NCBI GenBank assembly: GCA_017514045.1
Contig: JAFWLS010000018.1
Coordinates: 38,073-102,072, forward strand
DNA length: 64,000 nucleotides
From: Candidatus Saccharimonadota bacterium
GTDB lineage: Bacteria > Patescibacteriota > Saccharimonadia > Saccharimonadales > Saccharimonadaceae
Reading direction: 5' to 3'
Positions 61,321-64,000 of the stretch are shown here, one piece after another (position 1 is the stretch's first letter; each line of letters starts with the position of its first letter). Position numbers and translations under genes: made by a program. The notes below the pieces were generated by a model that was given only the letters and a program-made list of their open reading frames with translations, made no database searches and was not told the origin of the DNA.

Positions 61321-61397
61321 GGGGTAATAGCTCAGTTGATTAGAGCGCTGCCTTTGCAAGGCAGAGGTCCAGGGTTTGAGTCCCTGTTACTCCACCA
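61321..61397 (+). tRNA. tRNA-Ala (TGC)
   Basis: Complete cloverleaf with encoded CCA. The acceptor is GGGGTAA/TTACTCC (one G-T pair) and the anticodon loop TTTGCAA gives TGC. The D-loop AGTTGATTA has A at position 19 and the T-loop TTTGAGT has T at position 56. The 19-56 contact is therefore A-T, not G-C. Confidence 0.97.
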
Positions 61398-61411
61398 ATT
61401 ATTATTTATAT

Positions 61412-61488
61412 GGGGTTATAGCTCAGCTGGTTAGAGCGCGTCACTGATAATGACGAGGTCTGTGGTTCAAGTCCACATAACCCCACCA
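61412..61488 (+). tRNA. tRNA-Ile (GAT)
   Basis: Complete cloverleaf with encoded CCA. The acceptor is GGGGTTA/TAACCCC and the anticodon loop CTGATAA gives GAT. The D-loop AGCTGGTTA and T-loop TTCAAGT keep G19 and C56. It is paired with tRNA-Ala, the same pair that usually sits inside the rRNA spacer of other bacteria, but here ~2.3 kb from 16S and on the other strand. Confidence 0.97.
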
Positions 61489-61500
61489 GATTTTATATGA

Positions 61501-61524
61501 CTCGGCATTTTAGCCGATTTTTTA
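61501..61524 (+). terminator. tRNA-Ala/Ile terminator
   Basis: TCGGC, loop ATTTTA, GCCGA, then TTTTTT. Confidence 0.85.
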
Positions 61525-61550
61525 GTAATAAGTTCCAGAAAATACAGTTC

Positions 61551-62051
61551 CTAAGCCTCAGTTTTAATTCCGCAATCATTAAAGTAATCTCGAACCTTCT
61601 CGACAATTGAAAGTATCTTATCTTTATCCGTAGACGTCTCTTTGGCATACTCAGAAATATCCCTGAGATAAGTAATTCCTTTACCGTATTTTTTTGTCAT
61701 CCAGTCATAATTCGGAAAAATCCAAAAATGCAAATGAGAGGACCGCTCTTCCTGAACCAAAGTAATCTCAGTAATCCCTAAAGATTTAAGGGCCTTTTCA
61801 GCATGGAAAATGATATCAATAATCTCATGGCACTCTTCATTGCTTAGTTCGGAGAGCGAACGGACATGACGTTTTGAAGTTACAACAAGAAATCCCGGAA
61901 TAGGCACTTCCGGATCAGCGGCAAGGATAGCTATATTCCCATCATAAATAACGCCACCCGGCACGCCGGTATTGCCCCTAACAATAGCACATCCCGCACA
62001 GTCAAAACGCAACCCACTGCTAGAAGAAACAGCTAAAGTCTTTTTACTCAT
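61551..62051 (-). CDS. HIT-domain protein
   Basis: About 166 residues. The histidine triad is seen as 'SSHLHFWIFP', and 'PGFLVVTSKRHVRSLSEL' is the preceding strand. HIT proteins hydrolyse or transfer nucleotides from dinucleotide or nucleotidyl conjugates. An N-terminal 'CAGCAI' could bind zinc. I chose ATG 62051 because an AAGGAG Shine-Dalgarno precedes it; a longer frame would overlap the next gene. Confidence 0.82.
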   Translation of the reverse strand: MSKKTLAVSSSSGLRFDCAGCAIVRGNTGVPGGVIYDGNIAILAADPEVPIPGFLVVTSKRHVRSLSELSNEECHEIIDIIFHAEKALKSLGITEITLVQEERSSHLHFWIFPNYDWMTKKYGKGITYLRDISEYAKETSTDKDKILSIVEKVRDYFNDCGIKTEA

Positions 62052-62076
62052 ATCTAAAACTCCTTTTGAACTATTT

Positions 62077-62613
62077 TCATTTTTTATTGTCAATCCAGAA
62101 TCTATCTATCTGTTCATCGGCATCGTCCGGGTCGGTCACTGTATTTTCTAGTACTCCCTTGCATTTTTCGATTACTTTACGAGAAGCTACATTCGATTTA
62201 TGGGCGCCAACTAAAACCCTATATATTTTCTTATTCTTTGCTTCGGCTAATAACAACTTAAGAATTTCCGTACCGTACCCTTTATTTCTTTCGCTAGGTC
62301 TGACCCCATATCCACAATGTCCCCAAGTTTTTAGACCTTTAACTGTAAGATAATGCCTCAAACTCGCTGCGCCAATCAATCTATCTTTTTCATCAATCAC
62401 GAAGTATGACGTAGTTGAGCTAAACTGCTTGTCCTGATTCGCATTTTCTAATTCATCCAAATCCTGTATCAATTCGGCAAATTTCTCAATTGTATCAAAT
62501 GGTTTACCCAGGAACCATGGCGCTATCTGCGTACTGCTACCTATCCACTCCTTCATCATATCGTTATATTCTTCATAGTACATTAAGTCTGGCTTAACGA
62601 GAAATAACTTCAT
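62077..62613 (-). CDS. GNAT family N-acetyltransferase
   Basis: 178 residues. The acetyl-CoA binding motif A is 'YGVRPSERNKGYGTEILKLLL', read in parts, and 'NVASRKVIEKCKGVLE' is motif B. The N-terminal strand pattern fits RimJ/RimL-like GNATs. Substrate unknown. It is upstream of the HIT gene on the same strand, so probably cotranscribed. Confidence 0.85.
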   Translation of the reverse strand: MKLFLVKPDLMYYEEYNDMMKEWIGSSTQIAPWFLGKPFDTIEKFAELIQDLDELENANQDKQFSSTTSYFVIDEKDRLIGAASLRHYLTVKGLKTWGHCGYGVRPSERNKGYGTEILKLLLAEAKNKKIYRVLVGAHKSNVASRKVIEKCKGVLENTVTDPDDADEQIDRFWIDNKK

Positions 62614-62718
62614 ATTTCTTACTCCTAATGATAATTTTCATTTTAAACTATAACATATTAGTGTTCGACTGTCACTTTCTCACTTGGCCAACTATCATTT
62701 TTTATATATAATATATAT

Positions 62719-62955
62719 ATGTCATTTAATCTTGGCGCTTTTATTATTGGTTTTATTATTCTCGCCGTAGGCGGAGTTTGTGTACTCTTCTACCAAAAGG
62801 TAGCCGACAATATTGCTCACGGAGTTAGCTCCTATGACCACGTTAAACTTTTTGGCATCATCACTATCGCTGTCGGTTTTCTTGTGATGACTAACCTTCA
62901 TTCTGTCGTTCTAGGCTGGTTAATTGGTCTTATTTTTCCCGGGGCCGGGAAATAG
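62719..62955 (+). CDS. Small membrane protein (78 aa, two TM)
   Basis: 78 residues with two hydrophobic segments (~5-25 and ~44-75) and a short charged loop ('YQKVADNIAHGVSSYDHVK'). TATAAT (62707-62712) is 6 bp before the ATG, predicting leaderless expression. Not assigned to a family. Confidence 0.65.
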   Translation: MSFNLGAFIIGFIILAVGGVCVLFYQKVADNIAHGVSSYDHVKLFGIITIAVGFLVMTNLHSVVLGWLIGLIFPGAGK

Positions 62956-62966
62956 ACATTTAACAT

Positions 62967-63500
62967 TCATCGTTTTGTCGCGCACTGCCTAGCCCACTCA
63001 TACATTGCTATTCCTGCAGCCACGCCCACATTTACACTTCTAGTCGATCCAAAACTCTCTATAAATCTTACGTCATCCGCAGCTTCAAGTAGTTCTGCAG
63101 TAATCCCATCACCCTCACTACCAAATACTAATGTAGTTTTATCGACAAAATTCTTTACGGTTAAATTTTTTGCTCTAGGTGTATTATTTTCGATCGCCAC
63201 CACTTCCCTCCCCCGCTCCTTCTGATCATGTATAAAATCGCTACAATTCTCCCAGTATACTATCTCTAGATACTTATCCGTGCACATCGCCCCTCTACGG
63301 TTATATTTCTTCTTTCCAATTATATGCACCTTACTAGCATTAAAGCTGTTTGCGCTTCTCACGATTGTTCCTACATTAAAATCATGGCTCACGTTTTCAA
63401 TTGCCACTTCCAATTCATTCCTTTTTTTACTCAAAGCATCAAAAACTTGTTCGTTAGTCATTCCTTTATACTCATCAATTAAGTTTCTCGTGTCTTCCAT
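62967..63500 (-). CDS. TrmH/SpoU family RNA 2'-O-methyltransferase
   Basis: 177 residues of a SPOUT methyltransferase. 'NVGTIVRSANSFNASKVHIIG' (motif 1), 'LVFGSEGDGITAELLE' (motif 2) and 'FGSTRSVNVGVAAGIAMYEW' (motif 3, normally 'SLNVSVAAGI') are present. It methylates tRNA or rRNA ribose. It has no N-terminal RNA-binding L30e-like domain. TGA-TATAAT lies 9 bp before the ATG. Confidence 0.88.
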   Translation of the reverse strand: MEDTRNLIDEYKGMTNEQVFDALSKKRNELEVAIENVSHDFNVGTIVRSANSFNASKVHIIGKKKYNRRGAMCTDKYLEIVYWENCSDFIHDQKERGREVVAIENNTPRAKNLTVKNFVDKTTLVFGSEGDGITAELLEAADDVRFIESFGSTRSVNVGVAAGIAMYEWARQCATKR

Positions 63501-63602
63501 ATCAATATTATTATATCAGTTATTATATGCCATATTTAGCAATCAATCTGTCTTTGTAAATCCTACAATATATTAGCAGTATACTTTTTAAACTGCTAAT
63601 TA

Positions 63603-63799
63603 ATAAAAAAGACGCATTTAGCGCCATTTTATCGTTAACAATTCGGTTGTGCAATTAATCTTCTCATCTGTTCGTCGTTGTTTAAGCTTGAAGTCGCACC
63701 CCGAAGGGTAATAATTATGTATTAAGCTTACATACACAATTGCGACCGACCTAGCTACACGCGAGCTTTCGCTTTCGTGCGCATCAATTCCTTCTCAAG
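63603..63799 (-). other. 16S rRNA downstream spacer and terminator
   Basis: After the 16S 3' end the minus strand has ~170 nt with small hairpins (for example CCC-TTCG-GGG), no tRNA gene and no 23S start. It then reaches GGCGC, loop TAAAT, GCGTC followed by a T-run (63625-63603). Next comes trmH with its own promoter. The 16S gene thus appears to be transcribed alone on this side. Confidence 0.65.
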
Positions 63800-64000
63800 A
63801 AAGGAGGTAATCCATCGACACGTTCTCGTACCGATGCCTTGTTACGACTTAACCCCAATCATCTCCCCCACCTTAGGCCGCCTAGACGGACTTTGGGTGT
63901 TGGTGACTGGATCTCATCCGCACTCACATTCTCCTTCAGCTTCCTCTGCGCCAGCTCCTTTAATACTGTCGTCGAGAGATTATAGTAGAGGTATTCCGGC
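63800..64000 (-). rRNA. rrs: 16S ribosomal RNA, 3' part with insertion
   Basis: From the 3' end the minus strand shows the anti-Shine-Dalgarno CCTCCTTT, helix 45, and 'TTAAGTCGTAACAAGG', the near-universal 1492 region. Next comes 'AACACCCAAAGTCCG', typical of helix 44. Upstream of ~63925 the expected universal 'TTGTACACACCGCCCGTCA' is missing and unrelated sequence continues to the window edge. The gene continues beyond the window. Confidence 0.93.
63859..63999 (-). other. Open frame crossing the 16S insertion
   Basis: In the 16S sense direction a frame is open for 46 codons from the window edge to TGA at 63859. Inside the insertion it reads protein-like ('EYLYYNLSTTVLKELAQRKL', then 'KENVSADEI'). 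It may be the C-terminus of an intron-encoded protein such as a homing endonuclease, but no LAGLIDADG motif is within view. The last ~22 codons overlap conserved 16S sequence and may be chance. Confidence 0.35.

Noticed and set aside
1..64000. Alternative genetic code (TGA as Gly) as in some CPR groups
   Set aside because: pth and dprA end at TGA with downstream gene boundaries in agreement, and no conserved protein reads through TGA.

Overview
The window looks like a contiguous piece of a small, streamlined genome from a member of the Patescibacteria (Candidate Phyla Radiation), most likely Saccharibacteria (TM7). This is inferred from gene content: a HTH-MurA fusion, DUF5663-like small acidic proteins, an orphan VirD4-like ATPase, few biosynthetic genes, TGA used as a normal stop, and a 16S rRNA gene carrying an insertion. 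I could not confirm it with a tree. The intact 16S tail carries the usual anti-Shine-Dalgarno sequence.

Layout. 1-5.1 kb: end of glycyl-tRNA synthetase, a large unknown protein, pyrophosphatase, RarA, and peptidyl-tRNA hydrolase. 5.07-5.4 kb: a strongly promoted and terminated structured RNA of unknown family on the minus strand. 5.5-13.2 kb (+): DprA, TopA, a sigma-region-4/HARE-HTH protein, a VirD4-like ATPase and a 63-aa protein. 13.2-14.06 kb: the largest gene-free stretch, where two operons converge. 14.1-25 kb (-): envelope operon LemA, HtpX, membrane protein, LigA, FtsI, MraY, FtsW, MurG, FtsQ-like, small membrane protein. 25-29.6 kb: tRNA-Gly, ion-pumping pyrophosphatase, FtsL-like protein, two tiny ORFs, a frameshifted rsmH and a structured upstream region. 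29.8-38.6 kb: KwaB-like DUF4868 protein, UvrD, HTH-MurA, CYTH protein, RNase H, RelA, ParA and ParB. 38.7-43.1 kb (-): L21 and a surface-protein locus (LPSTG protein, frameshifted proline-repeat protein, small acidic proteins). 43.3-57.5 kb: FtsA, Map, Adk, S21, RecJ, PriA, Def, Fmt, IF-2, an ABC-2 exporter and a HerA-like ATPase. 57.5-64 kb: tRNA-Asn, S1, a ROK kinase, a small zincin, MazG, a KGG protein, a small RNA, tRNA-Ala and tRNA-Ile, HIT, GNAT, TrmH, and the 3' end of 16S rRNA.

The genes mainly serve peptidoglycan synthesis and division (MurA, MraY, MurG, FtsW, FtsI, FtsA, FtsL, FtsQ), translation (tRNAs, S1, S21, L21, IF-2, Fmt, Def, Map), DNA maintenance and uptake (DprA, TopA, LigA, RecJ, PriA, UvrD, RarA, ParAB) and stringent signalling (RelA).

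A recurring signature is a TGnTATAAT-like -10 element placed about 5-9 bp before the ATG of operon-leading genes, predicting leaderless mRNAs, while operon-internal genes keep Shine-Dalgarno sites. Other standout signals are an insertion in the 16S gene near E. coli position 1400, compensatory replacement of the 19-56 tertiary pair in two tRNAs, a 19-bp divergent promoter between rnhA and relA, two uncharacterised structured RNAs, and a 17-bp motif repeated three times in 3 kb.
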